DNA of 34,343 nt from Streptomyces sp. sk2.1. Its GTDB lineage: Bacteria; Actinomycetota; Actinomycetes; Streptomycetales; Streptomycetaceae. Under the pieces are notes generated by a model that did no database searches, was not told where the DNA came from, and was given only the letters and a program-made list of their open reading frames with translations. The stretch is taken from the NCBI RefSeq assembly GCF_008120935.1, contig NZ_RDBO01000071.1, positions 74,706-109,048 of the forward strand, in the 5' to 3' direction. Numbering within the stretch: the first letter of the stretch is position 1; every line of letters starts with the position of its first letter. The position numbers and the translations under genes were made by a program. Positions 25,524-33,587 of this stretch are shown here, piece by piece.

Positions 25524-26165
25524 CTACCGCAGCGCGTCCGCCACCTCGCGGGCCGCGTCCACCACCCGGGGACCGACCCGTTCGGGCACGGAGTCCGCGA
25601 GCATCACGACGCCCACGCTGCCCTCGACGCCCGTCACTCCCACCAGTGCCGCCGCCGCACCGCTCGCCCCGGCCTCCAGCTCGCCGTGGGTGAGGGTGAA
25701 GGCGGTCTCGCCGACCGGCTTCTGGCGGGCCGCGAGTATCGCCCGGCCCGCGGCGCCCCGGTCCAGCGGATGGCGGAAACCGGCCCGGTAGGCCACGTGG
25801 TAGTCGGTCCAGGTCGGCTCCACCACCGCGACCGCGAGCGCGTCGCTGCCGTCCACCAGCGTGAGGTGTGCGGTGGCCCCGATGTCCTCGGCGAGGGACC
25901 GCAGCGCGGGCAGCGCGGCTTCCCGTACGAGGGGATGCACCTGGCGGCCCAGGCGCAGCACGCCCAGACCCACTCTGGCCCGGCCACCGAGATCGCGGCG
26001 CACCAGGGCGTGTTGTTCCAGGGTGGCGAGCAGACGGTAGACCACGGTCCGGTTGACCCCGAGTCGGTTGGACAACTCGGTGACGGTCAGGCCGTGATCG
26101 GTGTCGGCAAGCAGTTTGAGGACTCTCAGTCCCCGGTCGAGCGTCTGGGAGGTCTCCGCGGTCAC
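25524..26165 (-). CDS. IclR family transcriptional regulator
   Basis: A 213-aa regulator. The winged helix spans about 7-65 (TLDRGLRVLKLLADTDHGLTVTELSNRLGVNRTVVYRLLATLEQHALV), and the IclR effector domain follows (REAALPALRSLAEDIGATAHLTLVDG, DRGAAGRAILAARQ, ending near GSVGVVMLADSVPE). It is somewhat shorter than the usual 240-260 aa, with the last part of the effector domain compact. The GTG at 26165 has GGAGAGG 5 bases upstream; longer frames reaching 26507 are rejected. No metabolic gene adjoins it, so the target is unknown; autoregulation in the 338-base upstream gap is likely. Confidence 0.87.
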   Translation of the reverse strand: MTAETSQTLDRGLRVLKLLADTDHGLTVTELSNRLGVNRTVVYRLLATLEQHALVRRDLGGRARVGLGVLRLGRQVHPLVREAALPALRSLAEDIGATAHLTLVDGSDALAVAVVEPTWTDYHVAYRAGFRHPLDRGAAGRAILAARQKPVGETAFTLTHGELEAGASGAAAALVGVTGVEGSVGVVMLADSVPERVGPRVVDAAREVADALR

Positions 26166-26503
26166 GACGCCCTCTCCTCTGTGGTGAGCGGCGGCGGCTG
26201 ATCCCCACAAAGTGTGCGCCGCCGGTCCCAGCGGCGACGCACGGAGAGGCCGCCGGCCTGGCCATGGCACCGGCTGCGCTCCGCGGCTGTACTGCCACGG
26301 GGCGTGCAGTTTTTTTGGACAGTAGCGAGCGAGTCCGCTCAGCGGAAGACCTCGTCCAGAATCCGGGCGTCGCCGGAAGCGGTGCCGGGGCGCCGGAGAA
26401 TAACCGCCGGTCAGCGCGGCGCCGACCGATAAGCGAACATCTACGCGCGTCCTGGTCGGTCGACGCCTCCGGCCGCCCTTCATGCACCACGGGTGAATCG
26501 GCG
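26166..26503. other. Intergenic gap upstream of the IclR gene
   Basis: This 338-base gap separates two minus-strand genes. It contains an imperfect hairpin (GTGCGCCGCCG with CGGCGACGCAC, 26213-26241) and a U-tract terminator reading on the plus strand (26292-26316). A short frame ending in GDARILDEVFR and a stop at about 26345 on the minus strand was examined; a stop just upstream leaves too little to call a gene remnant. Confidence 0.5.
26292..26316 (+). terminator. Intrinsic terminator with T7 tract and no known gene
   Basis: CTGCCACG-GGG-CGTGCAG forms a 7-bp stem with one bulged C, followed at once by seven T residues (26310-26316). This is a textbook Rho-independent terminator, rare in such GC-rich DNA. 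It points in the plus direction, but both flanking genes are on the minus strand. It may end a divergent untranslated RNA starting near the IclR promoter. Confidence 0.6.
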
Positions 26504-28516
26504 TCAACCCACGGTGAACGACTGCTGAATAATTTTTCCGTTCACGAGCACCTCGCAGGCCCTGATCGCCTTCGTCGCCGGGTCCCGGACGGTGAAGTCG
26601 AGGGCGAACGTCCCGTCGAGTCCGACGATCCGGGTGACGTACGGGTCCGAGGTCTGCTTCCCGTCCGCGGTGCGGCCGGTCACCGAGACCGTGGCGACGG
26701 GGGCGAATCCCCGGCCGGTCACCTGGACCGCGGTGCCGACGGGCCCTTCGGGCGGCGAGAGGGCGAAGGCCGGTCCGGCGGGCACGGTGCCGTCCTGGAC
26801 GGTGAACGCCGCGGTCTCGGTGCGCGGGTTGACGAGGACCTCCCGGACCCGGATCGCGACGGTGTCCGCGGCGTCGACCTTGAAGGTCTGCGAGAACGCC
26901 CCGTCCAGCCCGACCACCTTCGTCCGCACCGGGTCCGAGGTCTGCGAGCCGTCGGCCCGCAGTCCGACGATGGACACGGTGGCGACCTTCGCGAAGCCCT
27001 GCCCGACGACGGTGACGGCGGTGCCCCGGGGCCCGGCGGACGGGGTGAGGACGACGAAGGACGGGGCCACGGTCAGCGGGGTGAGGGCCTGCGCTCCCCC
27101 GGCGGTGACCCTGAGCGCGTACACGGCGCGCGGGGTGGATCCGGCCACGGTGACGGTGCCGGCGAGCGCTCCGTCGGTACCGACCCGGAGGGTGGAACCG
27201 CTGATCCGGGCGCTGTCGCAGGCGCTTCCGTCGGCGGCGCAGAGCTCGGCCGCGGGGGTGACGCCGGTGGGCCAGTCACCACCGGAGAGGGCGATCGTGC
27301 CGCCCGGCTTCACCTTCGCCGCGCCCGCGGAGAGGCTCGCGGAGGCGTCGGTCACGGTGAACGGCGTGGTCAGCACGGTGGCCGGATCGTTGCCCTCGTC
27401 CACCTGGATCGCGGTGATGGCCGGATCGGAGACGGTGAAGTCGACGCCGAACGTTCCGTCGGGGGCGCTCTTCACGTAGACGGCGGTGTCGTCGAGGGTC
27501 GCCCCGTTCGCGTCCAGGCCGACGGTGTTGATCCACCGGTCCTGGAAGTAGTTGGTGCCGGTGACCCGCACGACGCTGCCGACCGGCGCGCCGGAGCGGG
27601 AGAGCGCGATGGCCCGCGGTCCGGTGGGGACGAACGCCCGCACGGTCAGGGGCGCGGTCGCCTCCTTGGTGCCGTCGCCGACCTTCACCAGGTACGAGCC
27701 GTCGGGCACGGCGCCCGCGGCGGCGAGCACCGCGCTGCCGGTCAGTTCTCCCGAGCCGCTGATCGCGAGGGTGTGGGAGGCGAACTTGCCGGGGTCGCAG
27801 CCGCCGCCGTCCGCCGCGCACAGCGAGGGGACGGGGGTGGCCCCGGCGGTCCACAGGCTGCCGGTCAGGGCGACGGCGGTGGACGGCCATACGGGGGTGG
27901 CGGGCGCGGACAGGGTGGCCGGGTGGCCCGCGGTGCCCTCGGCGGTCACGGTGCCGACGGAGCCGCTGCCGCTCACCACGTCGCACGGGGTCTCGTAGGT
28001 GGAGCCGAGCACCTTGGTGCGCGTGAGGTTGCGCACCGGCGTGAAGGTGATCGGGCCGCTCGCGTCGGCCGGGATGAGGAAGTCCCCCTCGTACGGCGGG
28101 ATCTCGATCGGTTTGCCGGACGGGATGTCGAGGTTGACCTGGGGGCCGGTGACGGTGACGGTGCCGGTGGCACCGCCGGACATGACGAGGTCGATGCTGG
28201 GGGTGGTGGGCACGTCGTTCAGGCTGAGCCCGCTGGTGGCGGGGGACGGGCCGAGGGCGACCTTGGCGTGGACCTTGCCGCCCGGGTCGACGATCGACGG
28301 CGAGAGGTCGACGCTCATCTCCTGCGGCCCGGTCGCCTCGCCCTGCCCGGCGGGCAGGGAGCAGTGGACGGTCGGGGTGACGGTGCCGGCCAGGGCGGCG
28401 GGGGCGAGCGCGAAGGTTCCGCCGGTCCAGACGAGCACGGCGCCCGCGGTGAGGGCGACGGCTCGGCGCAACACCGCACCCGGCCTTTCGGTTCTTCTCG
28501 TTCTCCGGACGGGCAT
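26504..28516 (-). CDS. Secreted multi-domain beta-sandwich protein with TIG-like repeats
   Basis: A 670-aa exported protein. The signal peptide covers about 1-43 (VALTAGAVLVWTGG ... APAALA). Module A (about 45-200) starts TPTVHCSLPAGQG and ends with a second cysteine in YETPCDVV. Modules of 85-100 residues follow: B at 205-305, C at 306-395, D at 396-490, E at 491-580 and F at 583-670. E and F are close copies (GPRGTAVTVVGQGFAKVATVSIVG versus GPVGTAVQVTGRGFAPVATVSVTG), resembling IPT/TIG immunoglobulin-like folds. No sortase motif or anchor is seen. GGAGGAG lies 4 bases before the ATG. Its front half is paralogous to the next gene upstream. Probably a surface or matrix adhesion or binding protein; this is inference. 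Confidence 0.82.
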   Translation of the reverse strand: MPVRRTRRTERPGAVLRRAVALTAGAVLVWTGGTFALAPAALAGTVTPTVHCSLPAGQGEATGPQEMSVDLSPSIVDPGGKVHAKVALGPSPATSGLSLNDVPTTPSIDLVMSGGATGTVTVTGPQVNLDIPSGKPIEIPPYEGDFLIPADASGPITFTPVRNLTRTKVLGSTYETPCDVVSGSGSVGTVTAEGTAGHPATLSAPATPVWPSTAVALTGSLWTAGATPVPSLCAADGGGCDPGKFASHTLAISGSGELTGSAVLAAAGAVPDGSYLVKVGDGTKEATAPLTVRAFVPTGPRAIALSRSGAPVGSVVRVTGTNYFQDRWINTVGLDANGATLDDTAVYVKSAPDGTFGVDFTVSDPAITAIQVDEGNDPATVLTTPFTVTDASASLSAGAAKVKPGGTIALSGGDWPTGVTPAAELCAADGSACDSARISGSTLRVGTDGALAGTVTVAGSTPRAVYALRVTAGGAQALTPLTVAPSFVVLTPSAGPRGTAVTVVGQGFAKVATVSIVGLRADGSQTSDPVRTKVVGLDGAFSQTFKVDAADTVAIRVREVLVNPRTETAAFTVQDGTVPAGPAFALSPPEGPVGTAVQVTGRGFAPVATVSVTGRTADGKQTSDPYVTRIVGLDGTFALDFTVRDPATKAIRACEVLVNGKIIQQSFTVG

Positions 28517-28545
28517 GCTGCTCCTCCATGGGTGTCGTCGGATGT

Positions 28546-28571
28546 CGTCCGCGGTTCTCGTCCGCGGTTCT
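28546..28571. repeat. 13-bp direct repeat upstream of the 670-aa protein gene
   Basis: CGTCCGCGGTTCT occurs twice in tandem (28546-28558, 28559-28571), followed by a degenerate third unit. It lies 30 bases upstream of the start codon at 28516 and could be part of the promoter or leader. Confidence 0.75.
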
Positions 28572-28607
28572 CATCTGCGGGAATTTCTTCGGATTCGGAA
28601 TGGCGAT

Positions 28608-28643
28608 GCCCGCCCGCTCCGATGAGTCGGGGAGCGGGCGGGC
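28608..28643. terminator. Terminator between the two paralogous exported genes
   Basis: A 13-bp perfect stem GCCCGCCCGCTCC / GGAGCGGGCGGGC with a 10-base loop. On the plus side it is followed by a T-rich stretch (ACTTTCCCTTTT). It separates the transcript of the upstream paralogue from the 670-aa gene. Confidence 0.7.
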
Positions 28644-28690
28644 ACCTCGGACTTTCCCTTTTCGCACCGGGAGATCTCGGGAATCCCGGG

Positions 28691-28760
28691 CCGGAAACCG
28701 GAGACCGGAGATCAAGGACCGAAGATCAGGGATCAGGGATCAGGGATCAGGGATCAGAGA
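28691..28760 (-). repeat. Ten 7-bp tandem units overlapping a stop codon
   Basis: In 7-base steps from 28691 the plus strand reads CCGGAAA, CCGGAGA, CCGGAGA, TCAAGGA, CCGAAGA, four times TCAGGGA and TCAGAGA. The stop codon of the upstream exported protein is the TCA of the last unit (28754-28756), so the array begins in the stop codon and extends into the 3' untranslated region. The four identical units suggest recent expansion. Confidence 0.92.
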
Positions 28761-30400
28761 AGCGTGAGGGTCAGGGTGGCGCCGTAATCTCCGGGGCGGG
28801 TGAATCCGGGAAGGGTGAGCGTGAGATCGGCGTCGGCGTCGAACCGGCCGCCGGTGAACGGGCGGGAGCCGTCCGGCCCCATCCGGCACAGGCTCGCCGC
28901 CTCGCTGCCGAGCGCGGTGGGCGACCCGGCCACCGGCACCCCCACGCTTCCGTTCTGCGCCGCGCACCTGGGCGTCCACCGCACGGCCCCGGCGGGGATG
29001 GTGTTCCCGCCCGCGCCGGTGAAGTCGGTGAGGGTGGCGGTGAGGGACCAGCCGCTGTTGACGCCGCGGGCGTCCGACACCTCGACCCGGTTGAGCCGGG
29101 AGCGCTGCACTCCGCTGCCGGTGCCCAGGACCGTCGTGCCGAAGTCGACGGTGTCGCCGTCCTGGACCATGGACAGGGTTCCGGCCCGGACCGAGGTGCT
29201 CAGCTTCTGGTCGGCGCTCGTCCCGTCCCCTCCCCCGCCCGTGGAGACGGTGAACGGGACGGTCCGCACGGTCGCCGGATCGTTGCCCTCGTCGGCCTGG
29301 ACCGCGGTGACGGCGTCGGAGATCACGGTGAACTCCACGGCGAAGGTGCCGTCCGGTGCGCTCTTGACGTAGACCGCGCTGTCGTCGATCGCGGTGCCCG
29401 TCGCGTCGAGGCCGATGACGTTGATCCAGCGGTCCGGGTTGTAGTTCCTGCCGCTGACCGTGATCACGCTGCCGACGGGGCCGCTGTCCCGCGAGAGCGA
29501 GATCTCGCGGTCACCGGACGCGACGGCCTCGACGGTGAGCGGCGCGGTCGCCTCCTTCGTGCCGTCGTTGACCTTCACCTCGTACGAACCGTTCGGCACC
29601 GCGCCGGCCTCCGCGAGGGTCGCGGTGCCGTGCAGCGTCCCGTAGCTGTCGATGGTGAGGCCGTTCTCCTTGAACTTCAGCGGATCGCAGCCGCCACCGC
29701 CCACCGCGCACAGCGAGGGCACCGGCGTGCCGCCCGGGGTCCAGCCCGAACCTCCCAGTGCCACGGGGGTGTTGGGACGTACGGGGTCGGCGGGGGCGGT
29801 CAGGGTGGCCGGCTCGGAACCGGTGCCCTCCACCGTGACGGTGCCGACGGAGCCGCCGCCGTCGACGACGTCGCAGGGCGTCTCGAAGACCGAACCGAGC
29901 ACCTTGGTCCGGGTCAGCGTGCGGACCGGGGCGAACGAGACGTCCCCGGAGGCGTTCGCCGGTACCAGGAAGTCGCCTTCGTAGGGCGGGATCTCGATGG
30001 GCTTCCCGGCCGGGATGTCCATCGTGAGCTCGGCGCCCAGCACGGTGACGGTGCCGCTCGCCCCGCCGGACATGGCGAGGTCGAGGCTGGGAACGGTCGG
30101 CACGTCCTCCAGGGCCAGGGCACTGGTGGCGGGGGACGGGCCGAGGGTCACCTTCGCGTGCACCTTGCCGCCCGGGGCGACGACCGCGGGCGACAGTTCG
30201 ACGGTCATCTCCTGCGGCCCGGTCGCCTCGCCCTGGCCCGCGGGCAGGACGCAGTGGACGGTCGGGGCGGCCGTGCCCGCGGGCCGCTGCCCGTCCGCCG
30301 GCCCCGCGGACGGCGCGGCCGTGGCCCCGACGCAGCCCAGTGAGAGTACGAAGCAGGCGGCGAGCAGACCGGTCATACCTGGTCTTCGTCGTCGGATCAC
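28754..30400 (-). CDS. Secreted beta-sandwich protein with C-terminal WxL-like domain
   Basis: A 548-aa exported protein. The GTG at 30400 is chosen because GGAGGGG lies 6 bases upstream; the signal peptide follows (MTGLLAACFVLSLGCVGATAA). Residues about 37-390 match the front half of the 670-aa neighbour, module by module (PTVHCVLPAGQGEATGPQEM, PPYEGDFLVPANAS, FETPCDVV, VYVKSAPDGTF). The last 150 residues differ: VEVSDARGVNSGWSLTATLTDF and a terminal YGATLTLTLL resemble the WxL cell-wall-binding domain, with the first W-x-L (WSL) present and the second replaced by LTL. A WxL-like domain would tether it to peptidoglycan or partner proteins. It is divergent from a third exported protein. Confidence 0.82.
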   Translation of the reverse strand: MIRRRRPGMTGLLAACFVLSLGCVGATAAPSAGPADGQRPAGTAAPTVHCVLPAGQGEATGPQEMTVELSPAVVAPGGKVHAKVTLGPSPATSALALEDVPTVPSLDLAMSGGASGTVTVLGAELTMDIPAGKPIEIPPYEGDFLVPANASGDVSFAPVRTLTRTKVLGSVFETPCDVVDGGGSVGTVTVEGTGSEPATLTAPADPVRPNTPVALGGSGWTPGGTPVPSLCAVGGGGCDPLKFKENGLTIDSYGTLHGTATLAEAGAVPNGSYEVKVNDGTKEATAPLTVEAVASGDREISLSRDSGPVGSVITVSGRNYNPDRWINVIGLDATGTAIDDSAVYVKSAPDGTFAVEFTVISDAVTAVQADEGNDPATVRTVPFTVSTGGGGDGTSADQKLSTSVRAGTLSMVQDGDTVDFGTTVLGTGSGVQRSRLNRVEVSDARGVNSGWSLTATLTDFTGAGGNTIPAGAVRWTPRCAAQNGSVGVPVAGSPTALGSEAASLCRMGPDGSRPFTGGRFDADADLTLTLPGFTRPGDYGATLTLTLL

Positions 30401-30712
30401 CAGACACCCCTCCATGGCCCATTGATTGCGCACATTGAGGAGGTCGCATGCGGAGAAGTCAAGAGAAAGCCAATTGATCCTTGACCGGCCGCCCCGACCG
30501 GATGATCCTTTTCCGGAAATACCCAAAAGGCATTTCGGAGGGCACTCCGAGTACACCCGACAAAATCTCTTGACTTCTTTGATGATCATGGTTTCACTGC
30601 ACCCGACATGCCGGGCCCGGCACGCAGTTCCGCAAGAAGATCGCACGGCACGATTTCGGTTCTTCTTCGGCGGAGCCGCGGAATTCAGAAACCGGAAGGA
30701 GTTCCCACCGTC
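30401..30712. promoter_or_regulatory. Divergent control region of the exported proteins
   Basis: These 312 bases are clearly more A/T-rich than the surroundings. The 13-bp sequence TCTCTTGACTTCT occurs once toward each gene: plus strand at 30566-30578 and minus strand at 30454-30466. Both contain TTGACT, a good -35 element. Between them, GAAATACC-CAAAA-GGCATTTC (30516-30536) is a near-perfect palindrome and a possible operator. The -10 elements are not clear (TTCACT and CTCAAT at 17-base spacing). Confidence 0.6.
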
Positions 30713-31291
30713 ATGTCGATCACTTCAGCACGGTCACGGACCGTGCGGCCGGCGGGCCCCCGCCCGTCGTACCGAAGACACCTCCCGCCGGCGCTGGTGG
30801 CGGCCTGCGGCCTGGTCGGCGCGCTCGCCCTGGCGCCGACGGCCCAGGCGGTGACCCCGCTCACCGCGACGGCCACGTACGACTGCGGCGCCTGGGGCAG
30901 CGGTCTGGCCACCCTGACCGCCGCCGACTCGGGCACGTCCAAGACGATCAAGATCACCTCCACGGCGATCACCATGCCGCCCGGGACCAGCGCCGACCCG
31001 AACAGCATCACGACGACGCTCAAGCTCACCAAGACCTCGGGCGGCGTCACCAGCCAGGTGCAGTTCTCCGGGAAGACCAACCCGGGCCTGAGCGGCGGCA
31101 ACCCGATCACCCTGGGTCCGCTGAAGCTCACCTCCGGCACCCTGGCGGCGGGTGACAGCACGAACTCCGTGGTGCTTCCCACCCCGCCGAGCGCCACCAA
31201 CTGGTCCCTGCAGATCGTGGCGTCGTCCCCGACGTCGGCCACGGTGCCGTGCGTGGCCACGTCCAACCAGTCCGCGTCGTTCGTCTGGTAG
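30713..31291 (+). CDS. Small secreted protein, probable single beta-sandwich domain
   Basis: A 192-aa exported protein. The signal peptide covers about 1-46 (LVAACGLVGALALAPTAQA). The mature domain begins TATATYDCGAWGSG and ends with VPCVATSNQSASFVW; the two cysteines could form one disulfide across the sandwich. The pattern of a cysteine near the start, an amphipathic strand-rich body and a second cysteine near the end resembles module A of the two larger exported proteins encoded divergently, so this may be a stand-alone version. GGAAGGAG lies upstream of the ATG at 30713. The function is unknown; an extracellular binding or structural role is inferred. Confidence 0.75.
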   Translation: MSITSARSRTVRPAGPRPSYRRHLPPALVAACGLVGALALAPTAQAVTPLTATATYDCGAWGSGLATLTAADSGTSKTIKITSTAITMPPGTSADPNSITTTLKLTKTSGGVTSQVQFSGKTNPGLSGGNPITLGPLKLTSGTLAAGDSTNSVVLPTPPSATNWSLQIVASSPTSATVPCVATSNQSASFVW

Positions 31292-31397
31292 ACGTCCCGC
31301 CCTGCAGGACCACCCCGCCGCCCGAGGTCTTGGTGAGCTTGAGCGTCGTCGTGATGCTGTTCGGGTCGGCGCTGGTCCCGGGCGGCATGGTGATCGC
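30965..31397. repeat. 82-bp perfect inverted repeat, arms 269 bp apart
   Basis: Bases 30965-31046 lie in the coding region of the small secreted protein (about residues 85-111). Bases 31316-31397 are the exact reverse complement, 25 bases after its stop codon. The gene is intact; only the 3' untranslated region carries the copy, and antisense pairing with the message would be possible. Confidence 0.95.
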
Positions 31398-31417
31398 GCC
31401 CCGGCCGACCCCCCGAT

Positions 31418-31584
31418 CCGCACCACCGGCCCGTCCGCACCGGCGGCCCGTCCGCACCGAGAACGCCCGTACCGCCGAACACCCCGTACCGCCGAACACC
31501 CCGCGCCGAGAACGCCCGTACCACCAAGCGCCCCGCGCCACCGAACGCCCGCATCACCGAACGCCCGCATCACCGAACGCCCGT
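31418..31584. repeat. Degenerate 15-19 bp tandem array between convergent genes
   Basis: About ten units of 15-19 bp, of the form ACCG(CC)GAACRCCCCGT. The last two (31553-31568 and 31569-31584) differ by one base. The first two (CCGCACCRSCGGCCCGT) are a variant. The array lies between the secreted protein gene and the helicase terminator and is not coding on the evidence available. Confidence 0.8.
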
Positions 31585-31590
31585 ACCGAC

Positions 31591-31637
31591 GGCACCGGCC
31601 CGGGGCAGGACCGCCGTCCCCGCCCCGGGCCGGTGCC
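31591..31637 (-). terminator. Strong terminator hairpin of the helicase gene
   Basis: A 16-bp perfect stem GGCACCGGCCCGGGGC / GCCCCGGGCCGGTGCC, with a further small GGA/TCC pairing in the loop, 17 bases beyond the helicase stop. Confidence 0.8.
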
Positions 31638-31654
31638 CGTACGCCAGTGCCCCG

Positions 31655-33436
31655 CTACCTCATCCGGGTGGCCCACTCCTGGACCTTCTTGATCCGCTGC
31701 TGGATCTGGCCGGCCGTCGCCTCCGCGCTGGGCGGCCCGCCGCACACCCGCCGCAACTCGGTGTGGATCACACCGTGCGGCTTCCCGCTCTGGTGCGTGT
31801 ACGCCGACACCATCGTGTTGAGCTGCTTGCGCAGCCCCAGCAACTGCTTGTGCGTGACCACCGGCCGCGCCTCGGCCGGCTTCTCCAGCAGGTCGGCCTC
31901 CCCGGCCGGCTTCTGGCGGCTGTGCGCGATCTGCCGGGTCTGCCGCTTCTGGAGCAGCAGTTGCACCTGGTCGGGTTCGAGCAGTCCGGGAATCCCCAGG
32001 TAGTCCTGCTCCTCCTCGCTGCCCGGGTGCGCCTGCATGCCGAATTCGGCACCGTCGTACAGCACCCGGTCGAAGACCGCGTCGGATTCGAGGGCCTCGA
32101 AGGGCAGCTGCTCCTCGGTCTCCTCGTCCTCCAGCTTCTCGGCGTCGGCGAGGAGCTTGTCCTCCTCCGCGAACGGGTTCTCCTCGTCGCTGCCCTTCTT
32201 GGGCTTGTCGAGGGCGTGGTCCCGCTCGACCTCCATCTCGTTGGCGAAGTCGAGCAGCATCGGGATGGTCGGCAGGAAGACCGAGGCCGTCTCGCCGCGC
32301 CTGCGCGAGCGCACGAAACGCCCGACGGCCTGGGCGAAGAAGAGCGGCGTGGAGATCGTGGTGGCGTACACGCCCACGGCGAGACGCGGCACGTCGACGC
32401 CTTCCGACACCATGCGCACCGCGACCATCCAGCGGGAGTCGTCCCCGCTGAACTGGTCGATCTTCTTCGACGCGGCCTTCTCGTCGGAGAGGACGACGGT
32501 GGCCTTCTCGCCCGTGACCCGCTTCAGGATCTTGGCGTACTCGCGCGCCGAGTCCTGGTCGGTGGCGATGACGAGGCCGCCCGCGTCCGGGATGCCCTTG
32601 CGCACCTCGGTCAGCCGCCTGTCGGCGGCGGCCAGCACGTTGGGGATCCACTCCCCGGTGGGTGCCAGGGCGGTGCGCCAGGCCTGTCCGATGGCGTCCT
32701 TGGTCATCGGTTCGCCGAGCCGGGCGGCGACCTCGTCACCGGCCTTGGTGCGCCAGCGCATGTTGCCGCTGTAGCTGAGGAAGATCACGGGCCGGACGAC
32801 GCCGTCGGCGAGCGCGTTGCCGTAGCCGTACGTGTAGTCGGCCGAGGAGCGCCGGATGCCCTCGTTGTCCTCCTCGTACGCGACGAAGGGGATCGGGTTG
32901 GTGTCGGACCGGAACGGCGTCCCGGTGAGCGCGAGCCGCCGGGTGGCCGGGTCGAACGCCTCCTGGCACGCCTCGCCCCAGGACTTGGAGTCACCGGCGT
33001 GGTGGATCTCGTCGAGGATCACCAGGGTCTTGCGCTGCTCGCAGCGGTTGCGGTGCAGCATCGGGCGGACGCCGACACCGGCGTAGGTCACCGCGACGCC
33101 GTCGTACTCCTTGCTCAACGGACCGGCGCTGTAGTCGGGGTCGAGCTTGATGCCTATCCGGGCCGCCGCCTCGGCCCACTGCTTCTTCAGGTGCTCGGTC
33201 GGTGCGACGACGGTGACCTGCTGCACGACGTGGTGGTGCAGCAGCCATGAGGCGAGGGTCAGCGCGAAGGTGGTCTTCCCCGCGCCGGGGGTGGCGACCG
33301 CGAGGAAGTCGCGCGGCTGCTCCTGGATGTACTTCTCCATGGCGCCCTGCTGCCAGGCTCGCAGCTTGCCGGCCGTGCCCCAGGGGGCTCGGCCGGGGAA
33401 GGCGGGTGAGAGGTGGTGGGAGGCGGTAGTAGTCAC
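31655..33436 (-). CDS. Superfamily 2 DEAD/DEAH-box helicase
   Basis: A 593-aa SF2 ATPase. Walker A ATPGAGKT is at 48-55, motif II DEIHH at 142-146, the TGTPFRSD motif III region near 171, and motif VI QAVGRFVRSRRRGE near 367. The helicase core occupies about 20-410; the remaining 180 residues are acidic (EEDKLLADAEKLEDEETEE), then Gln/Lys-rich and helical, and unlike a known nuclease. The core resembles XPB/RadD-type DNA helicases, so a role in DNA repair or recombination is likely, but no partner gene is adjacent. GTG start with GGAG just upstream. An ordinary chromosomal gene by base use. Confidence 0.88.
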   Translation of the reverse strand: MTTTASHHLSPAFPGRAPWGTAGKLRAWQQGAMEKYIQEQPRDFLAVATPGAGKTTFALTLASWLLHHHVVQQVTVVAPTEHLKKQWAEAAARIGIKLDPDYSAGPLSKEYDGVAVTYAGVGVRPMLHRNRCEQRKTLVILDEIHHAGDSKSWGEACQEAFDPATRRLALTGTPFRSDTNPIPFVAYEEDNEGIRRSSADYTYGYGNALADGVVRPVIFLSYSGNMRWRTKAGDEVAARLGEPMTKDAIGQAWRTALAPTGEWIPNVLAAADRRLTEVRKGIPDAGGLVIATDQDSAREYAKILKRVTGEKATVVLSDEKAASKKIDQFSGDDSRWMVAVRMVSEGVDVPRLAVGVYATTISTPLFFAQAVGRFVRSRRRGETASVFLPTIPMLLDFANEMEVERDHALDKPKKGSDEENPFAEEDKLLADAEKLEDEETEEQLPFEALESDAVFDRVLYDGAEFGMQAHPGSEEEQDYLGIPGLLEPDQVQLLLQKRQTRQIAHSRQKPAGEADLLEKPAEARPVVTHKQLLGLRKQLNTMVSAYTHQSGKPHGVIHTELRRVCGGPPSAEATAGQIQQRIKKVQEWATRMR

Positions 33437-33587
33437 GGTCTCCGGTTCGGGTCTCTCGGGTACGTGGGGCGTTGCCCGCCGGGGCCGGAACCGACCCGCA
33501 CGCGATACGACAACCGGGCCACCCTACCGGTGCCCCGGACGGGACCATGTATGAACGACACCGGCGCCCAGCACCGCGAGACCGGGG

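Noticed and set aside
26338..26410. Possible gene remnant ending GDARILDEVFR on the minus strand
   Set aside because: A stop codon directly upstream leaves about 23 codons without a start; no family could be recognised with confidence.
26264..30343. Very long open frame (1359 codons) on the plus strand
   Set aside because: It is antisense to two exported proteins with clear signal peptides and paralogy. Its product is Gly/Arg/Asp-rich without a domain, as expected from a GC-rich mirror frame.
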